Shown here: piece after piece, positions 28,722-36,594 of the stretch | How the letters are laid out: every line of letters begins with the position of its first letter | Numbering within the stretch: the first letter of the stretch is position 1 | Assembly (NCBI RefSeq): GCF_001570625.1 | Contig: NZ_BBQT01000008.1 | Location: 55,814 to 119,813, forward strand | DNA from: Syntrophomonas wolfei subsp. methylbutyratica | GTDB lineage: Bacteria > Bacillota > Syntrophomonadia > Syntrophomonadales > Syntrophomonadaceae | Direction: 5' to 3' | Length of the DNA: 64,000 nucleotides | Translations under genes and position numbers: made by a program | Notes under the pieces: model-generated | The model's input: only the letters and a program-made list of their open reading frames with translations | Databases searched by the model: none | What the model was told of the DNA's origin: nothing

Positions 28722-29279
28722 ATGCGACTGGGAATAGTTAGTGATACTCATGGTAATGTGAAGAATTTGCGGCGGGTGGCTGAGGAATTGACAGAGAATC
28801 GGAAAGTTGATTGCATTATTCACCTGGGGGATGAATGTGAAGATATCAAGGTGTTGGACGAGTTTAAGGTTACTGTGCTGCTGGTGCATGGAGTTTATTG
28901 CCGCCATTACCAGGACCCGGATATACCCAATCGGATATTTTGCCGTTTTGATGGCTATCGTTTTCTCCTGACCCATACTGACAGCAAACATAAAAATGAC
29001 CTCCCCGATGATCCGGATCCGCAAGAGCTGGCTATAGCCGGAGAAGTGGACATAATACTATATGGCCATACCCATATTCCGGGAATTAAGCGGGAAAACG
29101 CGGTTATATGGCTTAATCCCGGTCATTTAAAGGATGAGGACAAGAAGGGTTATGGTCCCAGTTTTGCGGTAATTGAGACTGATGATAAAGGGATTCTGCT
29201 GCAGATAATCGAACTGAATACCGGGAAGGTATTGGAAGAATTAGAGATAAAAAAAGATTTGAGACAGGGGAAGCATTGA
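28722..29279 (+). CDS. YfcE/MJ0936-type metallophosphodiesterase
   Basis: ATG 28722 follows GGAAAGGAGAG and gives 185 residues. The metallophosphoesterase motifs are complete: GIVSDTHGN, IIHLGDECED, VHGVY, LLTHTDS and LYGHTHIPGI. These enzymes cleave phosphodiesters with two metal ions; the cellular substrate is not predictable. The gene lies just upstream of a MITE-like repeat. Confidence 0.88.
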   Translation: MRLGIVSDTHGNVKNLRRVAEELTENRKVDCIIHLGDECEDIKVLDEFKVTVLLVHGVYCRHYQDPDIPNRIFCRFDGYRFLLTHTDSKHKNDLPDDPDPQELAIAGEVDIILYGHTHIPGIKRENAVIWLNPGHLKDEDKKGYGPSFAVIETDDKGILLQIIELNTGKVLEELEIKKDLRQGKH

Positions 29280-29312
29280 AAATAGCCTGATCCATAAAAT
29301 AATTAAATGAAT

Positions 29313-29585
29313 GGTTCTACTGCAAAAACCCCTTTTTTGTTGCATAAGGGTTGCATAAATATACAAAGCGAGCGTTGGCGAAGCATGGATGCAACACCCG
29401 GCGAAGGCGAACAGGCGAAAGGGGGCGAGCGACAGGAGGTCGCGAGAGCGCTACCTCCCATGGACGGGAGATTAGCGCGGTACCCCTTGAGCCGCGAGAC
29501 AAGCCGTAGGTGTTGCCCATGCGTAGACTGCGAGCGGAATATTTATGCAAGCAAATGCATAATTATTACTTTTTGCAGCGGAATC
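29313..29585. repeat. Longest copy of the dispersed MITE-like repeat
   Basis: The left end GGTTCTACTGCAAAAA and right end TTACTTTTTGCAGCGGAATC are inverted relatives. The left arm continues with TTTTTTGTTGCATAAGGGTT as at 26041. A GC-rich middle (29370-29477) is unique to this copy, followed by the CGGTACCCC...GAGCGG block shared with 15288-15346. No target duplication is evident and no protein is encoded. Confidence 0.65.
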
Positions 29586-29613
29586 AAATAATCAATATAT
29601 TTCAGAGTAAATT

Positions 29614-29647
29614 AGGGACTGGCCTATATCCCAAAAAGCCAGTCCCT
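29614..29647. terminator. Terminator hairpin between repeat and beta-propeller gene
   Basis: AGGGACTGGC (29614-29623) and GCCAGTCCCT (29638-29647) are exact inverted repeats around a 14-base loop, followed by TTG. It lies 50 bp from the end of the convergent minus-strand gene and could serve either side. Confidence 0.6.
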
Positions 29648-29696
29648 TTGCTGTTAATATTCTAATTGAGTTATATACCTATGCCTCGCTTACGGG

Positions 29697-31739
29697 CTAA
29701 CGCAGGTAAAGGCTCCCCACTTCCTTTAAATCTGTGATTTGGTGCGATTTTGCCAGGCTCTGGGACAGAGTATAAAGATTCTTTCCTATAAAAATTATGC
29801 GCTGTATATTTTTGCTGTCTTCGCACCAATAGTCACCGGCCCGCTGGTAATCAGCCGGGCTTAGATGGCTGATGCGGCCTTGCAGCTGGAAGCCGTGCTG
29901 CAGGTCAATCTTGTAAACATAGGCCCCCTGGAAAGAAAACTTGCCGTAAGCCGGAAAATCAGCTCTAGCCCGGTTTTTATCCGCTTCGCTCAAAGTCATG
30001 ACGGTAACCGGGAAGGCCAGCAAATTCTTTTCCCGGGAAAAGAGCAAGGCCTTATGATCGCGTAACAATTCGGAGTCGGTTCCCCGGTCGCCTATAATCT
30101 CACGGGACATTTCCCGGGGGTTATTGACATCGGATACATCGAAGAGGGCGATTTTCATGCCCTGATAAAAGGCCTGAGCCTCATTGTTCCTGCCTTTGAG
30201 CTCAATTGTTTCCTTGCCAAAGCCGATAATATGGTTTTCATCATAAGGATGCAGGTAATCACTATAACCGGGAATTTTCAGCTTGCCCAGTATAGCTGGT
30301 TTGGCCGGGTCCTTCAGGTCTATGACAAAGAGGGGGTCAACAGTTCTGAAGGTCACCATATAAGCCCGGTCTCCCATGAAACGGGTGGAGTAAATCTGCT
30401 CCCCGGGAGCGATTCCTTCCAGTTTACCGGCAATATTCATTTCCTGATCCAGTACATAGAGGTTATTCTTGGAGGTATTCTCATCATTGCGCCAGATTTC
30501 TCCGCTGGTAGTGGCGATACGGAAATATGCCTTTTCCTCATCCATGGAAAACTGGTTGAGGATTCGGCCCGGAACTTCACCCTTGCCTTGATATTCAACC
30601 TTTCCCTGTTGCAATCCAAAGCGATAAATCCTGGTTTTGGGCCCAATCTCGGCATCTGGAGAGGGAAAGTCACTGTCCTTAAGCAGGGGGCGAGCAGGCT
30701 CCTGGCGGCTTACTGCAATATAGAGGTGGTTGATGGAGGCGTAGATGTTTTCACCGTTGCCCAGGCAGGTCTTCACCTGGGCGGGTTCATTACGGTTTAT
30801 ATCCACAGCGGCAATGATAATGTAGGCGGGATATATTTCCCCGGGGAAGTAATTGATCTGCCCACAATCGATTTGCTTAAAATCACTGCTAACGGCTGTA
30901 TCACGATAGGAAGGCAGGATATTTTCCTCCTTTTCCTGAATGCGATACCAATCCAGGTGGCGATTGCTCACCAGATAAAGATGGGAACCGATCTTGCGCG
31001 AGGAGAGATAATTTCCTTCCAGTTCCAGCTCGCGGGTTTTCTTAATCTGGTTTTTATCGGTGATATCGTATATCAAGGCCAGGATGCCGGGTTGCCGATA
31101 AACCGGGGGAGGATAAATTTCCGCTTTCCTCTTAGGCATAGACCGGGCATATATTTCGTCATGGGAGTCTCCTATTACTACTAGATGTTTGCTATCCAGG
31201 AAAAGCTCGCGGGGGGTAAAGCCATGATTATCAAGCTTTATACGGCTAACCACCTGCATCTGCTCAGCTGGAATCGCCTTTATTACGACTATTTCCTGCT
31301 GATTGACCTGGTAAATATAGTTGCCGTCACTTTTAACTATGTCGGCTTCATCTACTCCCTGTACCTGGACATTGGTGGAGGAATAATCAGTCGAGGCCGC
31401 CACTAATGATTTAGCTGACTCCCGGGCTAAATTAACAGCGGCGCCGCCAGCCATTTCGTCCCGGGCCATAGGAGCTACAGCTGCCGTATCGTTCATCATT
31501 TTCATCTTAGATTCTTTGAGCAGTAGTTGGCCGGAATTAATCTTGGAGGACTTCTCATATTCCACCAAGAGCTTTTTCAGGTTATCTATGCTTCCTACCA
31601 CTGGCAAAGGTTCAACCGGTTTTTGGGCTGGTGTGGCCGGAGTATTATCCAGAGCCATTACCAGGCTGGAGGCAAAAAAAAGCAGCATCAAGCCGATTAT
31701 AACGCCGGGCCAAAAAGATTTCTTTTTTCCCACGGGCAT
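29697..31739 (-). CDS. Secreted beta-propeller domain protein
   Basis: The 680-residue protein begins MPVGKKKSFWPGVIIGLMLL, a signal peptide or anchor, so the body is extracytoplasmic. It matches the bacterial family of secreted proteins with a C-terminal beta-propeller (Beta_propel): repeated blades such as VDEADIVKSDGNYIYQVN, RELFLDSKHLVVIGDS, IYSTRFMGDRAYMVTFRTVD and VIDLKDPAKPAILGKLKIPG. Binding and function of the family are unknown. The ATG at 31739 is preceded by AAGGAGGGATTGAATC. It is monocistronic. Confidence 0.85.
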   Translation of the reverse strand: MPVGKKKSFWPGVIIGLMLLFFASSLVMALDNTPATPAQKPVEPLPVVGSIDNLKKLLVEYEKSSKINSGQLLLKESKMKMMNDTAAVAPMARDEMAGGAAVNLARESAKSLVAASTDYSSTNVQVQGVDEADIVKSDGNYIYQVNQQEIVVIKAIPAEQMQVVSRIKLDNHGFTPRELFLDSKHLVVIGDSHDEIYARSMPKRKAEIYPPPVYRQPGILALIYDITDKNQIKKTRELELEGNYLSSRKIGSHLYLVSNRHLDWYRIQEKEENILPSYRDTAVSSDFKQIDCGQINYFPGEIYPAYIIIAAVDINRNEPAQVKTCLGNGENIYASINHLYIAVSRQEPARPLLKDSDFPSPDAEIGPKTRIYRFGLQQGKVEYQGKGEVPGRILNQFSMDEEKAYFRIATTSGEIWRNDENTSKNNLYVLDQEMNIAGKLEGIAPGEQIYSTRFMGDRAYMVTFRTVDPLFVIDLKDPAKPAILGKLKIPGYSDYLHPYDENHIIGFGKETIELKGRNNEAQAFYQGMKIALFDVSDVNNPREMSREIIGDRGTDSELLRDHKALLFSREKNLLAFPVTVMTLSEADKNRARADFPAYGKFSFQGAYVYKIDLQHGFQLQGRISHLSPADYQRAGDYWCEDSKNIQRIIFIGKNLYTLSQSLAKSHQITDLKEVGSLYLR

Positions 31740-31854
31740 GATTCAATCCCTCCTTCTTATTTACCATAGTTACGCTGAGGGGGTGGAAATTCTTACAGCA
31801 AGTAAATATTCTTTTCTTCAAGCGGATGATGGCCTGGCCCCTTACCCCTATACC

Positions 31855-32090
31855 ACCGCTATTGGAGTAAATTCCAAAATCGCGGTAGAATAGAGAAAAA
31901 CGCAAGGGTGGCGGATACAATGGCCAGAGTCAAGGAAATTACTGTCGGGGTTTACCAGGTAGGAGGTGACGGTTTCTCCCGTTCGGAAGACTGCTGCGTG
32001 TATCTGGTAGATGGCGGTGGAGAGTCTGCTTTAATTGATGCTGAAAAGATTGTGAGCCGGGGAATCAATCCCCCGGCTATTTTGGCTTAG
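31855..32090 (+). pseudogene. Duplicated 5' end of the metallo-hydrolase gene
   Basis: Bases 31855-32039 repeat 32941-33125 with few changes, including the ribosome site, the ATG (31920) and the first 40 codons (MARVKEITVGVYQVGGDGFS). After ALID the similarity stops and the frame runs into EKIVSRGINPPAILA and a stop. It is a non-functional start fragment, separated from the intact gene by hicAB and tRNA-Leu. Confidence 0.85.
32055..32078. terminator. Hairpin at the end of hicAB
   Basis: AGCCGGGG (32055-32062) and CCCCGGCT (32071-32078) flank an 8-base loop, nine bases beyond the hicB stop. ATTTT follows on the plus strand, so it may end transcription from either side. Confidence 0.6.
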
Positions 32091-32476
32091 TCTTGGATAC
32101 CCAGTTGTTGTTTTAAGGCTTTTTGCAGGGTTTGGGAGAAATTGATACCGGCTTCATCGCCCAGGACTTTTAGATATTTAGGAACCGATACATTAATGCG
32201 CATAGTAATTAAGTCATTTGCTTTTCGATATTTTTCAAAGTCAATATCTACCCACGAAACTAATTCATTATCTTCATGCGGCGGTTCAGAGGTAGATGGT
32301 TCAGGGATTATGCGTCCGTCATCCTGTTCACATATTCCCCAAAGACCGATAGCGTCACGCGCCATATAAATTGCTTCGGCGAGGTCTTTACCTTGCGTAT
32401 TAATATCGAGGTCAGGAACAGTTACAACATATCCTGAATCGCTTGGAGTGAGAATAACAGGGTATACTTTAAGCAT
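32087..32476 (-). CDS. hicB: HicB-family antitoxin
   Basis: A 129-residue protein with the partially degraded RNase H-fold HicB domain (YPVILTPSDSGYVVTVPDLD, AIYMARDAIGLWGICEQDDG) followed by a C-terminal ribbon-helix-helix type DNA-binding part (ITMRINVSVPKYLKVLG, FSQTLQKALKQQLG). It neutralises the HicA mRNA interferase and represses its own promoter. It lies 33 bases behind hicA on the same strand. Confidence 0.9.
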   Translation of the reverse strand: MLKVYPVILTPSDSGYVVTVPDLDINTQGKDLAEAIYMARDAIGLWGICEQDDGRIIPEPSTSEPPHEDNELVSWVDIDFEKYRKANDLITMRINVSVPKYLKVLGDEAGINFSQTLQKALKQQLGIQD

Positions 32477-32509
32477 TATATAACACTCTCCTTTGCAGGC
32501 GGCAGAGGA

Positions 32510-32683
32510 TTATCCCAACCCTCGCCGCTTGATAATTTTCTTCGCCAGTATGTCATCTATTTCAGTTTGTCGCGAGATTGGTTCGTTTGCTGTACCGTTA
32601 GTGTAAATAGTATGGTCATGGCCTTCGCGCTTTAGCCACCATCCGTTTTTTTCCAGAAGTTTTATCAGGTCTTTCCGTTTCAT
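32510..32683 (-). CDS. hicA: HicA-family mRNA interferase toxin
   Basis: A 57-residue protein, MKRKDLIKLLEKNGWWLKRE followed by GHDHTIYTNG and ending IKRRGLG. This is the double-stranded-RNA-binding-like HicA fold, with the catalytic His in GHDHTIY. It precedes hicB in the usual order. A GAGAGGTGAGGC ribosome site and a palindromic promoter lie upstream. The module sits between two copies of a duplicated sequence. Confidence 0.9.
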   Translation of the reverse strand: MKRKDLIKLLEKNGWWLKREGHDHTIYTNGTANEPISRQTEIDDILAKKIIKRRGLG

Positions 32684-32696
32684 TGCCTCACCTCTC

Positions 32697-32730
32697 GCTT
32701 ATATTATACACAATAAGTATGTATAAGCAA
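32697..32730 (-). promoter_or_regulatory. hicAB promoter with overlapping palindromic operator
   Basis: On the minus strand TTGCTT (32730-32725) and TATAAT (32708-32703) are 16 bases apart. The inverted repeat GCTTATA...TATAAGC (32697-32703 and 32722-32728) spans the core promoter and is a natural HicB or HicAB operator. Confidence 0.6.
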
Positions 32731-32784
32731 GGGGGTTTTAATAAAGTTAAGTTTAAGACCGTTAACGGAGTAAAGATTTTTTTA

Positions 32785-32869
32785 TGGTGCGGATGAGAGG
32801 ACTCGAACCTCCACTATGTTACTCGCCAGATCCTAAGTCTGGTGCGTCTGCCAATTCCGCCACATCCGC
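32785..32869 (-). tRNA. tRNA-Leu (anticodon TAG)
   Basis: An 85-base tRNA including an encoded CCA. The acceptor stem is GCGGATG with CATCCGC, the D-arm GTGGCGGAATTGGCAGACGC, and the anticodon stem-loop CAGACTTAGGATCTG with anticodon TAG. A long variable arm and GGTTCGAGTCC follow, as expected for a class II leucine tRNA reading CUA. Confidence 0.95.
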
Positions 32870-32940
32870 ATTTCATACATGAAATATTGTACCTGCCTGT
32901 ATGGATTATTTCAACTGCCATTTGGAGTATATCAATATCC

Positions 32941-33125
32941 ACCGCTATTGGAGCAAATTCCAAAATTGCGGTAGAATAGAGAAAAACGCAAGGGTGGCGG
33001 ATACAATGGCCAGAGTCAAGGAAATTACTGCCGGGGTTTACCAGGTAGGAGGTGACGGTCTCTCCCGTGCGGAAGATTGCTGTGTATATCTGCTTGATGG
33101 TGGGGGAGAATCCGCTTTAATCGAC
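32941..33125 (+). repeat. Right copy of a 185-bp direct repeat
   Basis: Near-identical to 31855-32039 with an offset of 1086 bp. It covers the leader and first codons of the intact metallo-hydrolase. The stretch between the copies holds hicAB and tRNA-Leu. Confidence 0.85.
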
Positions 33126-33695
33126 ACGGGAGCAGGAAGAAGCGCTTCCATGATATGGAATAATATCATTGCTGCTGCTGTAGATATGTCCGGCTTGAAG
33201 TATATTGTTGTCACCCACGGGCATATTGACCACATTGGCGGCCTGGCATTTCTAAAAGAGAAGCTGCAAGCGCAGGTAATTGCCCATAGCCTGGAACTGC
33301 CGGCTATTGAAGAGGGCTTGCCTCAGCTTACGGCTGCTTCCTGGTATGGGGTTACCTATGAGAAGGTGAAAGTAGAACAGGTACTTAAAGGGGAAGAACA
33401 AAGGCTTAAACTAGGCCAACTGGAACTTATTTGTCTCCATACTCCCGGACATACTCCAGGCGGGATATCTCCCTATGTAGATATCGCAGGGAAAAGGGTG
33501 CTCTTCGGCCAGGACATTCATGGTCCTTTCAATCAGCAATGGGGCTCAGACATAGAGCAGTGGAGGATTTCCATGCAAAAGCTGCTTGAACTCGAAGCGG
33601 ATATACTATGTGAAGGACATTTCGGTATTTATTCACCGGCGGCGGCAGTAAGAAAGTATATTGAAGGTTACCTGCGCCAATATGCCCGGAAATAA
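33006..33695 (+). CDS. MBL-fold metallo-hydrolase
   Basis: ATG 33006 follows AAGGGTGG, the same start context as in the duplicated fragment at 31920; the protein is 229 residues. The zinc-binding metallo-beta-lactamase motif is VVTHGHIDHIGG, followed by HTPGHTPGGIS, FGQDIHGPF and a C-terminal EGHFGIY with a further His ligand. The pattern suits the glyoxalase II-like hydrolase branch; the substrate is unknown. Confidence 0.85.
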   Translation: MARVKEITAGVYQVGGDGLSRAEDCCVYLLDGGGESALIDTGAGRSASMIWNNIIAAAVDMSGLKYIVVTHGHIDHIGGLAFLKEKLQAQVIAHSLELPAIEEGLPQLTAASWYGVTYEKVKVEQVLKGEEQRLKLGQLELICLHTPGHTPGGISPYVDIAGKRVLFGQDIHGPFNQQWGSDIEQWRISMQKLLELEADILCEGHFGIYSPAAAVRKYIEGYLRQYARK

Positions 33696-33921
33696 GAAGT
33701 TTCTTTTGATTCGCTCCCTGTGCTCAGGTTACGCAAGCAGCGGTGAAAATGGGGGCAACAAGAATACTCCCCATGGACGGTGGACCAAGCAGCTATGAAA
33801 AGTGAATTTGCAGGCGATTGAATAGTAAAATTAAGATATAGAAGGAAATAGCAACCCCTACAACCTTACCCTGTTTTATGAAATATCGTAATATTGAAGG
33901 AAAAATATGTCTTAGGAAGTG

Positions 33922-34584
33922 ATGCATGTGACTCAATCTATTACCCCTGCGCTGGAAGACTATCTGGAGGTTATCTATCGTCTTTCCGAAGAAAACGGTA
34001 GAGCCAAGATAAGCGATATTGCAAGGCGCATGGATATTGCCAAGCCGAGCGTAACCCAGGCTATTACCGCCTTGCGCAATGAAGGTATGGTTTACCAGGA
34101 ACGCTACGGGCCGGTATATTTAACGGCGAAAGGGGAAAAAAAGGCCCGTGAAGTTTGGCACCGGCACCAGGTAATCCGTCAATTCCTGAGAGAAGTATTG
34201 CAGGTTAATCCAGCAACGGCTGACCGGGATGCCTGCTTGATGGAGCATAGTATCAGTGCAGAAACATTTTCTCGGATGGAAAAATGGCTGCAGTTGCCAG
34301 AAGAAGCTCCCGAAAAAAAACACCCGGTTGAGAAAGCGCTGCTGCCTCTTTCCGAATTGCTGCCCGGACAAAAAGCGCGGTTGGTTAAAATTGTCGGCAC
34401 AGAATCCTGGCTTAGACAGCGGCTCCTGGAGATGGGACTGGTTCCCGGGGTTAAACTGGAATTGGAACGGGTAGCCCCCCTGGGCGATCCGATAGAGATT
34501 GGGCTCAAGGGTTTTCATCTTAGCCTGCGCCGGGAAGAAGCATCTATGCTGCTGGTTAAAGTGCTAGAGCGAGAGATAAATTAA
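33922..34584 (+). CDS. DtxR/MntR-family metal regulator with FeoA domain
   Basis: A 220-residue metal-dependent repressor. The N-terminal winged helix is in RAKISDIARRMDIAKPSVTQ, the metal-binding dimerisation part has HRHQVIRQFLREVLQ and CLMEHSISAETFSRM, and the last 75 residues are an SH3-like FeoA domain (LSELLPGQKARLVKIVG, LLEMGLVPGVKLELERVAPL). GTG 33928 is an equally good start after AGGAAG. No feoB follows. Its position directly upstream of an iron-responsive operon suggests a joint role in metal control, which is inference. Confidence 0.88.
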   Translation: MHVTQSITPALEDYLEVIYRLSEENGRAKISDIARRMDIAKPSVTQAITALRNEGMVYQERYGPVYLTAKGEKKAREVWHRHQVIRQFLREVLQVNPATADRDACLMEHSISAETFSRMEKWLQLPEEAPEKKHPVEKALLPLSELLPGQKARLVKIVGTESWLRQRLLEMGLVPGVKLELERVAPLGDPIEIGLKGFHLSLRREEASMLLVKVLEREIN

Positions 34585-34699
34585 GAGAAGATGGACCTCC
34601 CTTTTCGGTATCTTGGCCGGACGATTCCTTATCTATTTCTGCAGTTGTTGCTGTTTTCCGCTCAAGTCTTTTCCCGAAAAAAATTTAAGTATAAATCTA

Positions 34700-34728
34700 T
34701 TGACAAAATTAAAAGATGACTGTATGAT
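34700..34728 (+). promoter_or_regulatory. Promoter of the nitrogenase-like/ABC operon
   Basis: A perfect TTGACA (34700-34705) and TATGAT (34723-34728) with a 17-base spacer, just upstream of a Fur box and about 100 bases before the first gene. Confidence 0.8.
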
Positions 34729-34731
34729 ACA

Positions 34732-34750
34732 GATAATGATAATCAATATC
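34732..34750. promoter_or_regulatory. Fur box
   Basis: GATAATGATAATCAATATC matches the classic 19-base Fur consensus GATAATGATAATCATTATC at 18 of 19 positions. It begins three bases after the -10 element, covering the transcription start, an ideal site for iron-dependent repression. Confidence 0.85.
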
Positions 34751-34827
34751 ATCAACCCGGAGAGACTGATATTGAGGTGTTAATTTGAATAAAAAGTTAG
34801 GAAAAACTAACAAATAGGGGAGGAGCA

Positions 34828-35049
34828 ATGACGGTCTGTATTTTGGTATTTAGCCTGTGTGTTTTGCTTATCGTTTTGATTTTGATTAAACGGGTGAAAC
34901 GTTTGCTCAGAACGCGCTTTGGCCCGACTTTCGAGGATGCCGGGAAAGAGAGCGTTATGATGAGCTATGCGGCAAGCGGGTTAAAACAACCAGCAAATGG
35001 GAAGAGAGTACTGGAGGAGAAAGATGATTATGAAAACAAAAATCAATAG
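34828..35049 (+). CDS. Small single-pass membrane protein
   Basis: The 73-residue protein starts at ATG 34828 after AGGGGAGGAGCA. Residues 2-21 are a hydrophobic helix (VCILVFSLCVLLIVLILI), followed by a basic KRVKRLLRTR and a polar tail. It is the first gene of the Fur-box operon and overlaps the next gene by 26 bases. No family is recognised; FeoC-like or transporter-accessory roles are possible but unproven. Confidence 0.6.
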   Translation: MTVCILVFSLCVLLIVLILIKRVKRLLRTRFGPTFEDAGKESVMMSYAASGLKQPANGKRVLEEKDDYENKNQ

Positions 35050-36232
35050 TTGCAGTGCCGGATTATTAATGCCAGAGCGGAAAAAAATCTGGGAGTTAAG
35101 ACCCAATCTGCATTGTTCCATATGCGGCACCTGCCTGAGCATTGAAGAACAAAGACAAATACTTAAAAAAATGAAGGTGCCGGAAAAAGACTACCGGGAT
35201 TATGAGATACACGCTATAGTGGCGAACAACTTGTTCAGAGAAAACATGGTTTCTTGTATGATAAATGCTTATCTGGACAAGAAATACCGGGTCGAAATTG
35301 CTCGTTTTGGTTTTCTGGAAGAAGCCAAGCTGATGATGATCTGGCGGGATAAGATGGCCGAGGGGGATATTTGCGGACTATACTGGGCGGTGTTGACCAA
35401 TCCTCTTCTGCCTGAGGAGAGCATCAATCGGGTTGTTGGCGAGGTGCATATGCTGTCGCATTTAAATGGTGGTCTATGCCGGCAGGAAAGAATGAAATTG
35501 AAGCGATTGGCCGAAGAAAAACAAAAATATGTAGTGAGATTGCGGCAGTGCAGATCGAGGGAAAAGGAATTGGCGGCGGAATTAGATGCAGCGAGAATCT
35601 GCATCGCTAAAATGGAAAGGCAGCTTCAAGAACAAAATACAAGAAGCAGATCATCGGAAGATGGACAGGATTATCGGCAAATGCTAAACAGTCTTAAAAT
35701 TGAGAATAATGAATTGCGTCTTAAATTGGAAGAGCTAAACCGCAAGTGCCAGGATTATAAGGAAGAATCCCGGCAACTGCTCAGGGATAATGACGAACTG
35801 GAAAAGCAAGTACGACAGCAAAAAGAGGCCATTATTCAATTGTGCCGGGAGTCAAAAATGATGGCCCGCTGCCAGGCTCTTGATTCTGGGATATCGGCAG
35901 GCGGGGAAGCAGGGGAAATCAAAAAAAGGCGGCTCCTTCTGGTAGGGGGAAACAGCGGCTTGAATAATCACTATCGGGACTTAATCAATGGTATGGGTTG
36001 GGAATTCCGCCATCATGACGGCTGCCTTAACGGCGGGCGGCAAAGCTTGACGGAAATGCTGAAATGGTCGGATTTGATACTTTGTTCCCTTGATGCCAAC
36101 AGTCATGGAGCAGTACATTGCGTTAAAGAATTGGCTCCTAAACTGCACAAGGAATACCGGCTGCTGGGCAATAGCAGCCTCAGCGGCATAAGCCGGGCTC
36201 TGGCCGAGCAGTCGGATACATGCACAGCTTAA
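35024..36232 (+). CDS. Coiled-coil protein with C-terminal DUF2325 domain
   Basis: ATG 35024 is preceded by GGAGGAGAAAG and gives 402 residues. Near the N-terminus is a possible metal motif, LHCSICGTC. Residues about 150-285 are a long coiled coil (EKQKYVVRLRQCRSREKELA, NELRLKLEELNRKCQDYKEE). The last 100 residues are DUF2325: LLLVGGNSGLNNHYRDLINGM, RHHDG, ILCSLDANSHGAVHCVKELA and SSLSGISRAL. DUF2325 is a Rossmann-like domain of unknown function. Its place between a Fur box and nitrogenase-like genes is worth noting. Confidence 0.8.
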   Translation: MIMKTKINSCSAGLLMPERKKIWELRPNLHCSICGTCLSIEEQRQILKKMKVPEKDYRDYEIHAIVANNLFRENMVSCMINAYLDKKYRVEIARFGFLEEAKLMMIWRDKMAEGDICGLYWAVLTNPLLPEESINRVVGEVHMLSHLNGGLCRQERMKLKRLAEEKQKYVVRLRQCRSREKELAAELDAARICIAKMERQLQEQNTRSRSSEDGQDYRQMLNSLKIENNELRLKLEELNRKCQDYKEESRQLLRDNDELEKQVRQQKEAIIQLCRESKMMARCQALDSGISAGGEAGEIKKRRLLLVGGNSGLNNHYRDLINGMGWEFRHHDGCLNGGRQSLTEMLKWSDLILCSLDANSHGAVHCVKELAPKLHKEYRLLGNSSLSGISRALAEQSDTCTA

Positions 36233-36249
36233 TCGAGGAGGTGGAGAAT

Positions 36250-36435
36250 TTGGGACTGAAACGGATGGAAAATGTGCTGGATTATCTAATCGCTTTAGAC
36301 CGTAAGAGGCCTCTGGAAGAGATGAGTTGTGCAGAAACGAGGGATCTTTTGCAAGCGCTGGGCTGGAAAGACAACCGGGATTATGAATTTGCTCGCCATA
36401 AGCTGCTCCGCCTGGTCAAGTTTATAACGAGGTAA
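36250..36435 (+). CDS. Small helical protein downstream of DUF2325 gene
   Basis: TTG 36250 sits seven bases after a perfect AGGAGGT (36236-36242), giving 61 residues. An ATG at 36220 in the same frame would overlap the upstream gene but lies before that ribosome site. The protein is soluble and charged (ENVLDYLIALDRKRPLEEMS, then RDYEFARHKLLRLVKFITR). No family recognised. Confidence 0.55.
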   Translation: MGLKRMENVLDYLIALDRKRPLEEMSCAETRDLLQALGWKDNRDYEFARHKLLRLVKFITR

Positions 36436-36482
36436 GATATGCCCCCGCTTATTTTAAGCGGTCGGTTTCCTATTAACAAAAC

Positions 36483-36545
36483 AGGCGGCGGGTTCTGGTT
36501 CCCCGCCTCGTTGCAGCGCTGTGTTGAAACTGCTTAAGCAGTTTC
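36483..36545 (+). terminator. Two hairpins before the HD-GYP gene
   Basis: AGGCGGCGGG pairs with CCCCGCCT (36483-36508) with one bulge, followed by a perfect 20-base palindrome GAAACTGCTTAAGCAGTTTC (36526-36545). Either could attenuate the operon or mark a processing site between its two parts; the T-run is poor. Confidence 0.4.
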
Positions 36546-36594
36546 TTCCGATGTTTTAAAGCGGTAATAGATAAGGTTTAGTGGGGTGATAAAG

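Noticed and set aside
34591..34719. Possible 42-residue gene MDLPFRYLGRTI... after the DtxR-FeoA gene
   Set aside because: It has no ribosome site and overlaps the strong promoter of the next operon.
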